NCBI GenBank assembly: GCA_038380795.1
Contig: CM076280.1
Location: 4,079,501-4,143,500 of the forward strand
Reading direction: 5' to 3'
DNA: 64,000 bases
Source: Pyrocephalus nanus
Lineage: Eukaryota > Chordata > Aves > Passeriformes > Tyrannidae
The notes under the pieces were generated by a model. That model did not search any database, was not told where the DNA came from, and was given only the letters and a program-made list of their open reading frames with translations. Below are positions 49,617 through 60,681 of the stretch, piece by piece. Within the stretch, counting starts at the first letter, position 1. The number at the start of each line of letters is the position of its first letter. A program made the position numbers and the translations under genes.

Positions 49617-52390
49617 AGCAGATCACACCACCAAGGGGTTGTTTTAGCACTGAAACAACCATCAAAATGTTGGTTTGGATATGGCCTCTCCTCAAGGGAA
49701 AGGTGGGGAAAAGGCCCATCACATGAAAACTGCTTGTTACCAAACTTCTGAGTGTTTCCAAAAGCTGAACAACACCCCAGTGAGCCACATGGACCTTTAT
49801 TCCCCAGCCACACGTACCTTCATTTCCCTGCTGCATCCTGGCACAGGGGAGAGCCTCAAGCAGACTCAAGGTCTGAGTATGTGCTGCCATGGAAAAAAAA
49901 ATCTTCACTGCTCACTCCTCCAAATCTGCCTTATTTCAGGAGCTACAAGCTCTTCAGGATGGAAACAGATGCTTCTGGTACACATGGGCTGTGTTTGGAA
50001 GCGCCCCTGGAATTCATCATCACTTCTGGGTAACAGAGCCTTTTCAAATGTCCCTTTAGCCCTCAGCCAGGAGGGGTAAAGCACAACTGAAAGCAGCAAA
50101 GTGAAGTTCTCTGCCTGCAGACATCAATGGGAATTTTGTCCTTGACTTCACTGGAGCCAGGCTTTCATCCAATGTATTTGTACTGTAGGTTTCCCGTGGT
50201 GAATAAATAGAAATGAGAAGCTGAATCCTGGCACCAGGGTTATGAGTCAGACAATCAAGAATGTGCACTATGCATTTTCTGCAGGAGAATCAGGCTTTTA
50301 GGGCACTGCTGGCTGGATGTACAACCATGTGAAATTGTTCAGCCAGACGACACGACTTCTTGAGCAGGAGCAACAACCTCCTGCCTGTTTGCTTTTGCAG
50401 ACAGGAAGCCAGCAGGGTTATCAGAGCCCAGAGAAGATTTGCAGATCCAGAGTTGCTCTGGGAAGCACACAGGGTTGTTGGGAATGCTGGGGAAAGAGGG
50501 GTATGAAAAGAACATTGTCAAAGCTGGGACAGCCCTTGTCAAAACCTACTGTGCAAACACAACAGGCCATGAAAGGGGAGTTTAATATTTGATAACCAAC
50601 AGGGGCATTTGATCCCAATGAGAATTTTTCCCCATAACCCAGCTGAAAGACTCTGTCCTTACTTTTTATTCTTTTTGGCATAGTGATGTATTTCCACCCC
50701 GATTTTTACAGTGGTTAATAGTTCTCATGCTTTATAAACATGTGTTTGTCACTTTGGAATTACTCTTCATGTTCATTAACTCGGAGCTGTTTGATGCTAC
50801 GTTGTCATTTTCCATTAGGAACATCTGACTGGAAAAAGATAATCAAAGCTGTGTGAGGTGAGTATTAAAAACATATCTCCAAATCTTTTAGGCTGCTCCT
50901 TTCTGTTGTTTGATCTATCCTTTATCTGTTACATGCTGGAAAAATTACACCACTCCTATTATGTGAGGGTTTTTTTCCTTCTCTGTTTTAAACACAAATT
51001 TTTGACTGCATAACCTCTATTTTGGGTATCCAAAGTCACTGATCATTATGGGAAAAAAAAAACTAAAAAAAAAGAAAAATTATAACCAATGTGCAAAGCA
51101 GGATTTCTAGGATCTGTATAATCAAAAATATTCATCTAATTGTCTTTTATAGCTTATGTCTTCTCACATGCAAAACAACACCCATCTGCTTTGTAAGATG
51201 GATGAAAGGGAGATACTATGAAAGTCAGGTTGTATTGGCATCCAGTGGTTCTAAAGGCAGGGTTTTTCCTCTTTTCTCTCTGTTTTTTAGGTTTGTTGGG
51301 ATTTTTTTCTTTAGTAAATCACACACTAAAGGTCTAGCTCATAAAAAAATCACAGGTCTGTGGCACACAATCCTTTTTCCATGTGTCTTTGGACATCACC
51401 AGTCACCTGGGAGCCACAAGGGCCATTCCAGAGCTGCAGCCACACGTGGATCCCACTCAGCACAGCTCACAGATACCAAGGGAGGGCTGGAGCAGCAAGA
51501 CCTGCCCCAGCCTGTTACTGATGCCACCAGGAAAACCCATGTTCTTCATGTGAAGCAACATGATGTGCTGCTTTACGAGTCTTTAAGGGAGATGAGTCCA
51601 AAATCCTGGAGGTTTTCCTTCTTTGGGTCATCCTCACCTCCCCTTTCTTCTCCTCTTCTCCACAGGGAACTTGGGGGTTGTGGAGCACAGACTTTCCATG
51701 TCTGCAGTTGCTCAGATCCCCTTGTTGTGGTTTCTTAGGAGCATTCCTGAGCCGTGAACTCGTTAATTCTTCCAGATCCTTCCAGCAGGGAAAGCAGTCC
51801 AAGTGGCTGGTATTCCCCCCTCGATGTGGACAGACAGAGCTCAGCTGGTTTGCATGAGGAGCCTGAACTCCAGAGGGTGGCTGAGGCTACAGGCAGCTGC
51901 TGATACTGCCTGGATCACAGCAGGATGTGCAAACTGCACATTTCCATGGAGAGACATCATCATCCTGGAGCTCCCTGAAACAATCCCAACAGCTGCTTCT
52001 CTGGCTTTGTTGACGCAGATACCCCGGAGTGAGATATATGGAGGCCTGCGCCCTTTCCCTTCCTCCAGACTCCTTTTAATATCCATTTAATCATGTTTAC
52101 TGTTTTTTTCTTTAATCCAAATGATGATTTCAAGCAGCTCAGTCAGCTGCATGCATGACTTTGAGAGAAAGATATGTATACACACGGTTGGGAAGTTGTT
52201 CCCTGCCCAGCTTGGGGCTGAACAGCCACTGAACAGTGAGGATAACACAGCTCAGGGACTGCTGAACCACAGACAGGCCATAAACTTCAGCTCTCCATTC
52301 ACTTTGGGTGTGTTGACATAGTCCAGCAGACAGGCAGGAGTTTGTTCTACCTGTGTTCAGCTCAAACAGAGCTTTGACATGAACATACTT
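49617..52390. other. TNC upstream flank, no gene seen (49.6-52.4 kb)
   Basis: Non-coding DNA. The longest plus-strand open frame (51,091-51,738, 215 codons) has no recognisable domain, an ordinary ATG context and unbiased composition, so I treat it as chance. Confidence 0.6.
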
Positions 52391-52839
52391 TTCATAGAAT
52401 CATAGAATGGCTTGGGTTGGAAGGACCTTAAAAATCATCTCATTCCAAACCCCCTGCCATGGGCAGGGACACCTTCCACTAGCCCAGGTTGCTCCAAGCC
52501 CTGTCCAAGGTGGCCTTGGACACTCCCAGGGATGGAGCAGCCACAACTTCTCTGGGCAACCTGAGCCAGGGCCTCCCCACCTTCATAGGGAAGAATTTAT
52601 TCCCAATATCCCATCTATCCCTGCCCTCTGTCAGTTTAAAGCCATTCCCCCTTGTCCTGCCACTCCAGGTCCTTGTCAATACTTTCTCTCCATTTTTCTT
52701 TTAGGCTCCTTTCATGTCCTGGAAGGCCTCAATCAGGTCACCCCAAAGCTTCTCTTCTCCAGGCTGAACAATCCCAATTCTCCCATCCTTTCCTCCCAGC
52801 AGAGCTGCTCCATCCCTCTGATCATCTCGATGTCTCTCC
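52391..52839 (-). mobile_element. CR1 LINE fragment (3' end), about 450 bp, well-preserved tail
   Basis: On the plus strand it begins TTCATAGAATCATAGAATGG, with two intact tail octamers, then GGTTGGAAGGACCTTAAAAA, CACCTTCCACTAGCCCAGGT and GTCCTGGAAGGCCTCAATCA, ending near CATCCCTCTGATCATCTCGA. By eye it is among the least diverged CR1 copies in the window, so it is probably one of the younger inserts. Confidence 0.95.
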
Positions 52840-55800
52840 TCCTTTTGCCCAAATCAGATATGGCAGGTGCTATTCAGGCACAGAGTCCTACACAGTCCTG
52901 TGGTTTTGGGTCAGTTCAGTGCATGTGCTAAACCAGCTCATATTTGCCTCCAAAAAGGCCACTTAGGCATAACCTTCAACACTCAAAAACTGCAAACCAG
53001 CTCCTCATTTTCCTTAGGCTGACAATTTTAAGGTTAGTATTGTTTGTTGTGACGTTGCTATGGTGATTACCTGGGCAGGTGTCTGACTCAGATGATTGAG
53101 CTTAAAACTATTAGCCCAAGGTAACACTATACTCTCACCTACAATTACTGTTTGTGGGTGTGCTACCCAGGCTTCCAGCTGTGTGGAACCTCCTGAGCTT
53201 CCCCCAGACCTGCCAGGCTCCCAGGCAGGTGCAGAAGCTGCCAAGGCTGTGGGCGGTGGTGGCTCTTCTGATGGAGGTGATGAGGCTGATGCATCAGTTC
53301 TTCCTGAATAGATTTTGATCAGATGTTAGGACAGTAAAAACTCCCTCAGAAAGGCCAGGGGAAGAACATAAGATGGAAAACTCGTAGGCTGTGATAAGGA
53401 CAGGGAGATCACTTAGCAACAGCAGCCACAGGCAAAACAGACACCTCAAAGACAATAATGTATTGCAAATTAAAATATGTTGAGAAAGTGAGAAACAAAT
53501 TGAAATGCCTTTGCCTACCCCACCCCTGTCTTCACAGGCTCAGTTTCACTCCTGACTCCTCTGTTTCCCCCCAGCCCTGAGCAGGGCAGGGAGACAGGGA
53601 ATGGTGGGTTGTGGACAGTCCATATCTCCTCCCTGACACTCTTCCCTCCTTACACTTTTTCCCTGTTCCAATGTTGGTCCTCCAAGGGTCACAGCTCCTG
53701 TCAGGAGATACCAAATACCCACCTGCTCTACCCTGGGGTCCCTCCAGGGCTGCTCTGTGGGTCCCTGCTCTGCTTTCCTCCACAGGCTGCAGTGAAACAC
53801 CTCCTCCTGCTGACCTGGCCACTCACAGAGCTGCTTCCTCACACTTTCTTCCTCCCCCTCACTGCCTGTGTGACATTTTGCCTCCTTTCAAACCACATTT
53901 TTCACCGAGGCACCACCAGTGTAACTTGCAGACCCAGCAGTGGGGAACCTGCAATAGTTTGTGCCAGGCAAGGGGCAGCGCTCACAGAGACCCCCACACC
54001 AAAACCTGGAAACCTAAACACCCAGCACACACTTTTATAAACCTTGCTCAAGATGTTGTGGGGGTTTTTTTAATTATTTTTAACAGCTGAATCTTTGCCC
54101 ACGAAATCCCACGGAAGTGCCCGTGAAGCTCCCTCATTAAAAGGACACCACAACCCCCACGCTGCGGATCCGACACCGGGCGGCCCATCCACCCTCTGAC
54201 CCGGGCTCCAGCTGAGCGTGGCCTTTGCCAAAGTTTGTTCCTGTTGCACAGAAGCCCCGACTCCCTGCTGTGACCCAACGGGAAGCAGGACGTGTGGATT
54301 CCTGCAGGGACCCACGGACACCTCACGGCAGCGCCGCGATGAATAACCCGGCGTTCATCTCCCACGCCGGCCCAGGGGGTGAGTCAGCACTCCAGGATGT
54401 CCCAGGCTCCTGTTCCAGCAGCACATGCTCACACAATTCCACTGCTATTTAAGGTCATTCCTTGCTGCTGCAGGGCCCGAGGCCAAATCGTATTGGCAGG
54501 GCTGGAGCCAAATCCTGCTCCGAAACGCTCCCCTCGGCCGCCGCTCTGTCGCATCCTCTGCACGTCCTCCCGTGGCTGGGGTGGCTTCCTCCTCCTCCAC
54601 CACCTCCACATGGCACTGCTGGGGCAACAGGGGACATCTCTGGCCCAGAAGCACAGCTGGAGCTTGGCTTTCTGGAAATCACTCCCCATCACAGCTGGGG
54701 CTCCGGTCAGGCCGTAAATGGGGAGCTCTGGGCCTTGTGACGTGGTTTTGTTGAGCATTTAAACAATTGTTTTCTTGTGACTCTGCATCCGGGACGAAGC
54801 CTGTGGCACATGGTTCTTTGGGATAGTGCAATCTCTTGTGCCTCCATAAATCACAGAGGATTTCTGAATAATCCTGCCTGGGTGAATATTCCTGCCCTGA
54901 GCCAGGAATGCTGTCTGGATGCAAAAGGTGGAGCTTTTCCCCCAATACCTCGTTTCACTGTGATGAAACACATCTGAAGACACAGGGGGACCTTTCCCAC
55001 TCCTCTTTTACAAGGGTAGAGGTAGATGGAGTTTTAATGTCCCATCTTTCTTGCTGAGCACACTTTGTATTTGTCATCAGTTCAGTGATGTCCCAGCTGC
55101 TAAAAAAAAATACTACTGAGCAAAGAAAATCCAACAATAATTTGAAACAATGGTAAATAACTATGGGAGTGATGGAAAACTTCATCTGAGAAGGATATTA
55201 ACAGCAATGGATTCAGCTTTGCTTAACCTTCCTTTATTTCTCTCAAATGTAGAGCCCTTGCTCCAGAAATGGAGGGGTTAGAAATAAAGGTACCAGCTAA
55301 AGATGTGTATTCAACAATTTTCCCCCAACCAGAAACCCTGTGTGATCTCAGGTGATGCACAATCCTTAATGCCACTCTCTCCCACCTGGAAAATCCCAGC
55401 ATCAATCCTGCCCTGAAAAGGTTGTCACAGAGCAAAATGCCTTCAAGATTAGGAGATGCTGCTTTAAGATCAAACCCAATGAGATTTATATTCTGACTTC
55501 AGAGCAAGAAAACCAGACAAATTTCTGAGCAAGCTTAAAAATATCACTTTAAATTCCACTTCTGTCTCAGTGATACCTTTTTAATTCCACTTGTGTCAAC
55601 ACCTCATTTACCCCTAATCTATTCATGTCTCCAGCTGCAGCTGAGGTGAGAACCTTCACATTTAGAATAAAAACTTTCAAAGGACTAGGTAAATAAAGAT
55701 AGGTTCTTGATCCCATGCCCAGCCCTTTGGGATTACTCAGTAATGCAAACACTTCATTAATTATCACAGTAACAAAGGAGGCCTCTCAAAAAGTTTTGCA

Positions 55801-57416
55801 GGAAGACACCAGTATACTGAGCAGCAGATTGTTCAGATATTGAAAATTACCAGATGAGAAGCGAAGCCTAAAGGAAATCCAGGGTTAAATTCTGGATTGA
55901 AAGGATATGTTTATCTCCAGAATGGTCTCATAGTATGAGTGAATCCCACCTCACACAAATCCACGTAGACAAGAAGTCTTCTCTTCATCTCAGAACAACA
56001 GCCAAAGCCATTTAGGGTGAAGGAGACTTAGGACCCAGACCCAGCTTGCTGGATTTGGAGCAAGGATGGGAACCCTGGAGTCCAAGCTCCCACAGCAGTC
56101 ACTAATTGCCCGCTGGCAGCCTCTCAGCTGCTCCTCATGAACTTGCTCTGCTTTGTGTCACTGGCTAAATATTTCTTGGAGCAAGGACAGGAAGCTGTTC
56201 CCATATTTTTATCATATTTCATATCAAGTGGAACATTTGGAATGGGAGAGCAACTCAGCCCAGATGAGCTGCTAGAGGAGAGTGACTCCAAGTCTTTAAG
56301 CCAGGCAGAAGAATTTAGTAGAGAAAGCCTGGGTAGAACAGGGAACACTTTCACCTGAAGCTTTTTTTCCCCAGCATATCAAAGCCCCTTCTAAGTTCAG
56401 CTGCTGAATCAGACTCACAACCTAGAGAAGGCATCATCCCTGGTGTGGAAAGTACTAGAACTTAGCTGTGAAAGAGCTGCCAGCTTCAATAGTGTTGTCA
56501 TGGATGAGCACAAATGAGCAGAAATTTAATCACAGGGACTTAAAATTAAGATTCAGAGATTTGGGAAAATCTACAGGACCTGTGGAGTGGATTTATGGGT
56601 TCAGGGGGACAGCAGGGCACCCAAGACAACCTTCCTCTCCTGCCTGGAAATGTAAAATCAGGTCCTCTTGGATGTACAAGGTCAGCTTTGTCAAGATCTC
56701 ACCATTCCATGTGTTGTAAGAGCAAAGGAATAATCTCTCCTAGTTTTAACCATATCAAGATTCTATGAAATATTCACCATAAATAGATTTGTAATTCATA
56801 TTTCAGATGAGAATTGAAGCGTGAAAATTGTGTCCTGGGAGCCATCCAAGACAGAACAGGTAAAAAAGAATCAGAAAAGTTCTTCTGTCATGGAGTTCCC
56901 TCTTTTGTGTTGCTCCTCATTGCTAGAAAAGGATGGTGAACTTCCCTGGAGTTTCTAGTCTGGGCACCTCTTCAGTAACAACAAAGCAACAGTAAAAGAC
57001 CGGTGTATGACAATATGCTGGCTGGATTTTTATGAGGTTTATTTCTTAACAAGATGTTGATTCATTTGTAAATTCAGAGCATGGTTTGTTGTGTAACCTC
57101 CTTTTACATGTCAGTCAAACATCAGATGGAGAAAATGAAATAGTGGCTTTCTTACCAAGGAGAGGAGATCCTCTTTCTGTGAGAAGAAAGTTGTTTTGTC
57201 TAAGAGTTGGTTTCTTGTTTGTTTTTTTGGGTTTTTTTCCCCCAGCATATCACAAGTGTGCCAAGAACATATAAATGAAATACAAACAATATGTACTTCA
57301 GAGAAACAAAAAGCCAAGATATGGTTTGAATTTAGGACAACTGCAGAGAGGTGATTCTTTCTGAAGCAGTTATGTAACTCCAACGAGTTCCACGCTTACC
57401 AACCACAAAAGTACCC
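52840..57416. other. TNC upstream flank with a CpG-rich segment (52.8-57.4 kb)
   Basis: I see no supported exon. The segment 54.1-54.6 kb is markedly GC- and CpG-rich and is listed separately. The rest is ordinary AT-rich sequence without recognisable repeats. Confidence 0.6.
54100..54600. promoter_or_regulatory. CpG-island-like segment of unknown role
   Basis: By eye I count about 30 CpG in roughly 500 bp, with GC near 60 percent, against very few CpG in the flanking kilobases. Observed over expected CpG would be about 0.7 on that rough count. It includes CTCGGCCGCCGCTCTGTCGC, CACGGCAGCGCCGCGATG and a TGAGTCA at about 54380 that also overlaps a GGG/GTGAGT splice-donor-like word. Possible readings are an unannotated transcript start, a distal element, or a chance GC-rich patch. 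Confidence 0.45.
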
Positions 57417-57936
57417 TGCTTTCTGCTGGGATAAAGTTAATTTTCCTCCTGGTAGCTGGTGCAGGGTCTGGTTTGGATTTAGGATGAGAATGATGGTGAT
57501 AACAGAAGGATGTTTTAGTTGTTGCTGAGCAGTGCTTACACAAAGTCAAGGACCCTTCAGCTCCTCATGCTGCTCTGGCAGAGAGGAGTCAGGAGGGGAC
57601 ACAGCCAGGAGAGATGACCCCAGCTGATCCCAGAGATATTCCATACCATCTGTGTCCTGCTCAGCACACAGAGCTGGGGGGGATTTGGCTGGGAGGGGAC
57701 AGCCTGTCCCTGGGGGACCGGCAGGGCCTCAGCCAGGAGAGCAGTGAGCAATTGCACTGTGCATCACTCGCTTTGGATGTTCCTTTATCACTATGATTTT
57801 CCCTCCTTCTTCTATCCTATTAAACTGTCCTTATCTCAGCCCAGGAGTTTTACTTTTTTCCTAATTCCCTTCCCCTGAGGGGGAGTGAGGGAATGGCTGT
57901 GTGCTGCTCACCTGCCCCTCAGGTTAAACCCCAACA
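57417..57936 (+). mobile_element. Probable avian ERV solo LTR, about 520 bp
   Basis: The stretch has the layout of a common avian ERVL-type LTR that I recognise. It starts TGCTTTCTGCTGGGATAAAG, then has a GTTGTTGCTGAGCAGTG block, GATATTCCATACCATCTGTG, GAGCAATTGCACTGTGCATC and a polyadenylation region CTATTAAACTGTCCTTATCT. It ends AGGTTAAACCCCAACA. There is no internal retroviral sequence on either side, so it is a solo LTR left by recombination. Ends are TG and CA; no clear target duplication was found. Family assignment is from memory. Confidence 0.8.
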
Positions 57937-58215
57937 CCCCCTCAAACCCCAGAGAGCTGCACACACTCAGGTCTGCTTCCACACTCAGGAAAAATGGAGT
58001 GACAAGGAGATTTCCCTGGTGTCAAGGAAATCCCTATTTCCACCAGTCCTTATTTTACAGAGAAAACAGCATCAGGCTTCAAGTGGCAAAAGCGACTTAT
58101 TCAGAACTTGCTGCATTTGTTTTTCTCCCCCAGAGCTGGTCCTGAGGAAGTGGCACAGATGGAAGGCTGAGCTGCAGCAGAACTGATCAAAAATGCAAGA
58201 TGATTTTAAACAGAA

Positions 58216-58445
58216 AGAGAGTGGGTTAAGATTAGATGTTAAGAAGAAATTCTTTACTCTGAGGGTGGTGAGACCAGGTTGCCCAGAGAAGCTGTGGCTA
58301 CCCCATCTCTGGAAGTGTCCAAGGCCAGGTTGGATGGGGCTTGGAGCAACCTGGGCTAGTGGAAGGTGTCCCTGCCCATGGCAGGGGGTTGGAACAAGAG
58401 GGTTTTTAAGGTCCTTTCCCCTCCAAACCAGTCTGCGATTCTCTA
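58216..58445 (+). mobile_element. CR1 LINE fragment (3' end), about 230 bp
   Basis: GATGTTAAGAAGAAATTCTT, CTGAGGGTGGTGAGACCAGG, CCAAGGCCAGGTTGGATGGG, CTAGTGGAAGGTGTCCCTGC and the tail CCTCCAAACCAGTCTGCGAT. A small internal deletion between GGTGAG and ACCAGGTTGCCC removes the usual GGCCCTGGCAC block. Confidence 0.92.
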
Positions 58446-60219
58446 AGATGCACCATGAAAGTTGATGATGAGGTGTAAAAATCTGCAAATTGTGGAATAG
58501 GGCTCAGCAAAACCTCTTGAAGGATTGTGAAAACTAGCTGATTTTCTTGTAAACTTTTAGTCTGGTTGAACAGAAAGGCTGACAGGAAATAAAATCAGTA
58601 TATTGGGGAGAAAAATGTTAGCTCTGAAAAAATTTATTATGTTGCAAAACAATAAGTTTTTTCCTAGGATAAAAAAAAAAATGTGGAAATCTTAGTGACA
58701 CAAGAAGGAAAATGCATAGCAGAGCTCTCTGCAGCACCTCCCACCTGCTCAAGCTGTGACACTCGGGGTAATTGGGCAGAGCAAACCACTGCAGGGAATG
58801 GAGCAAAGGCATGGAGGAAAACATGGATTTCAGGAAGCAGAAAGACAAAGTGATCTTTATCACTCATAAATTAAACCCTGAGCCCAAAGGGGTACAGCAG
58901 TGTGCACATTCAGCCTGGTTTCTGTTCTCACAGAAATGGAAAAAATTACTTCCAGTGAAGTTTTCCTTTAAAAGGGCTGGTTATCAAAGTCACTTTTGTG
59001 AAGATTAATCAAAGGCTGCCCCTACTATGACTTGTTCTCCTTTTCAGGAGCCTGGGGTCTGTTGCTGTTGGTTGATCCCATTCCAATGACCCCGTTAGAA
59101 CTCAGGAAAGCAGAACTCACCTCCCCTCTCACTCACTGCTGATGCTGTTCAAGAGCTCACAGACCATTTCCATTTATAGTGACTGTAAATAATGTAATGT
59201 TTTGGTATGAGGGGACAACTCTAAAACTTTTCTGAAATAAGTTATTATTTTTTTATCCACCTATATTTAGAAGGGATAACCACATCTTCTTCCTGTTGTC
59301 CCTTGTGGCTAATCCTTCTCCAAATATTGCCTTTACACAGGAATGAACGTGCAGGAAAGCTCTGGCATGACTTGCACCAAACCTTCTTCTCCTAAATGGA
59401 ATATTCTTGGTTATTAAAGCAAAAAACAGTCTTGTCCTAATCATTTACCCTCATTTCTATTGGTTCTCAGTTTGGTACATGCAATTTTCCAGCAAGGGAT
59501 GCACAATCCATCTCAATTCTGATTGAATCCATATATTCAAAAAGAGCATTTTTCACCCCCAATAATGTGCTTCAGGAATGATTATTTTTTACTTCTGGAA
59601 GAATCCTGCTCCTTCTGAGTTTTCTTCTCCTTACAGCCCATTTATCCCTTGTTCACTGTGTTGGTTTTTTTTCCTATTTCATAAAAATGGTGTCAAACCC
59701 AACAACTCCGTTGCGACACTCCGAAAACATTCTGCCAAATACCTCAGAACCTCCAAATATTCCAACCAGATCAGTCCAACTGTTATTCCCCGAAATGTTC
59801 TGCTCCTTTCTAGTGCAGAGCAAGGCTTTGGCCCGTTGTCCCACACGAGGAATGATTTGCAGGGACAACAGACGTCACCGGGAATTTCTCAGAGCCCGAC
59901 TCAGCCCTAAACTCAGGCCAGCAGGAAGATGTTTAACACGTTACAGCATGATGCTAAATCCAGTCACTGCTGCATCTGTGCAGGGATGCATCTCACTGGC
60001 CAGGGAGCTCCTCTGAGAATGCGAGTGGGATGTTGGAAGGAGGGAAACTCGTGCTTGTCACCCACGTTCAGACCAAGAATGTGAGGCAATCCCGACACAG
60101 ATGACAGTGAAACACAAGGTCTCGTGTTCCAGTGGTTAAATTGGAGCATCCTGAGGAGAAAACCACTGCAGTCAGTGCAGGGACTGTCAAATCTGTTATT
60201 TCAGACAGTGAGGTGGGTT
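58446..60219. other. TNC upstream flank, no gene seen (58.4-60.2 kb)
   Basis: AT-rich non-coding DNA with no recognisable repeat or exon. Confidence 0.65.
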
Positions 60220-60681
60220 CAGAGCAGATCCCAGAGGGTTGTAATCAGTGGCCCAGGGTCTGGTTGGGGGCCTGACACCAGTGGTGTCCCCAGGGCTCAA
60301 CAGTGGGCCCAGAATTGTTTCACTTACTCATCAGTGCCTTGGATGAAGGGGTTGAAGCCCCCTCAGCAAGTTCACAGATGACACAAAGCTGGCAGGAGGG
60401 GCTGATCAGGGACCAGATGAGTCCAGAGGAGGCACCAAGATGGTCAGAGGGATGGAGCAGCTCTGCTGGGAGGAAAGACTGGCAGAGTTGGGATTGTTCA
60501 GCCTGGAGAAGAGAAGCTTTGGGGTGACCTAATTGAGGCCTTCCTGTACCTCAAGGGAACCTGACAGAAAGATGGAGAGAGACTCTTTCCAAGGGCCTGG
60601 AGTTATAGGACAAGGGAGGATGGTTTAGGGTAGACAATAGGAAAAATTCTTCCCTGTGAGGGTGATGAGGCCCTGGCACAA
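60220..60681 (+). mobile_element. CR1 LINE with a reverse-transcriptase remnant joined to the 3' UTR by an internal deletion
   Basis: The left part (about 60,225-60,415) matches CR1 ORF2 reverse transcriptase: GTGGTGTCCCCAGGGCTCAA and CACAGATGACACAAAGCTGG correspond to the region around the catalytic aspartates, but the frame is broken. At about 60,418 it jumps to the 3' UTR (GGAGCAGCTCTGCTGGGAGG, GTTCAGCCTGGAGAAGAGAA), which stops near GAGGCCCTGGCACAAGGG without the terminal tail. It cannot encode a working enzyme. This is the only CR1 copy here with recognisable coding sequence. Confidence 0.88.

Noticed and set aside
51091..51738. 215-codon open frame, among the longest in the upstream flank
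   Set aside because: No recognisable domain, no splice or promoter context, ordinary AT-rich composition; chance is the best reading.
52407..52931. 174-codon open frame rich in Pro and Ser
   Set aside because: It reads the antisense of the CR1 3' UTR, which is non-coding. The frame at 36,641-37,177 has the same explanation.
53609..54090. Two overlapping plus-strand frames of 140-160 codons rich in Pro, Ser and Leu
   Set aside because: Both frames stay open together in C/T-rich sequence, neither has a recognisable domain, and no exon borders fit.
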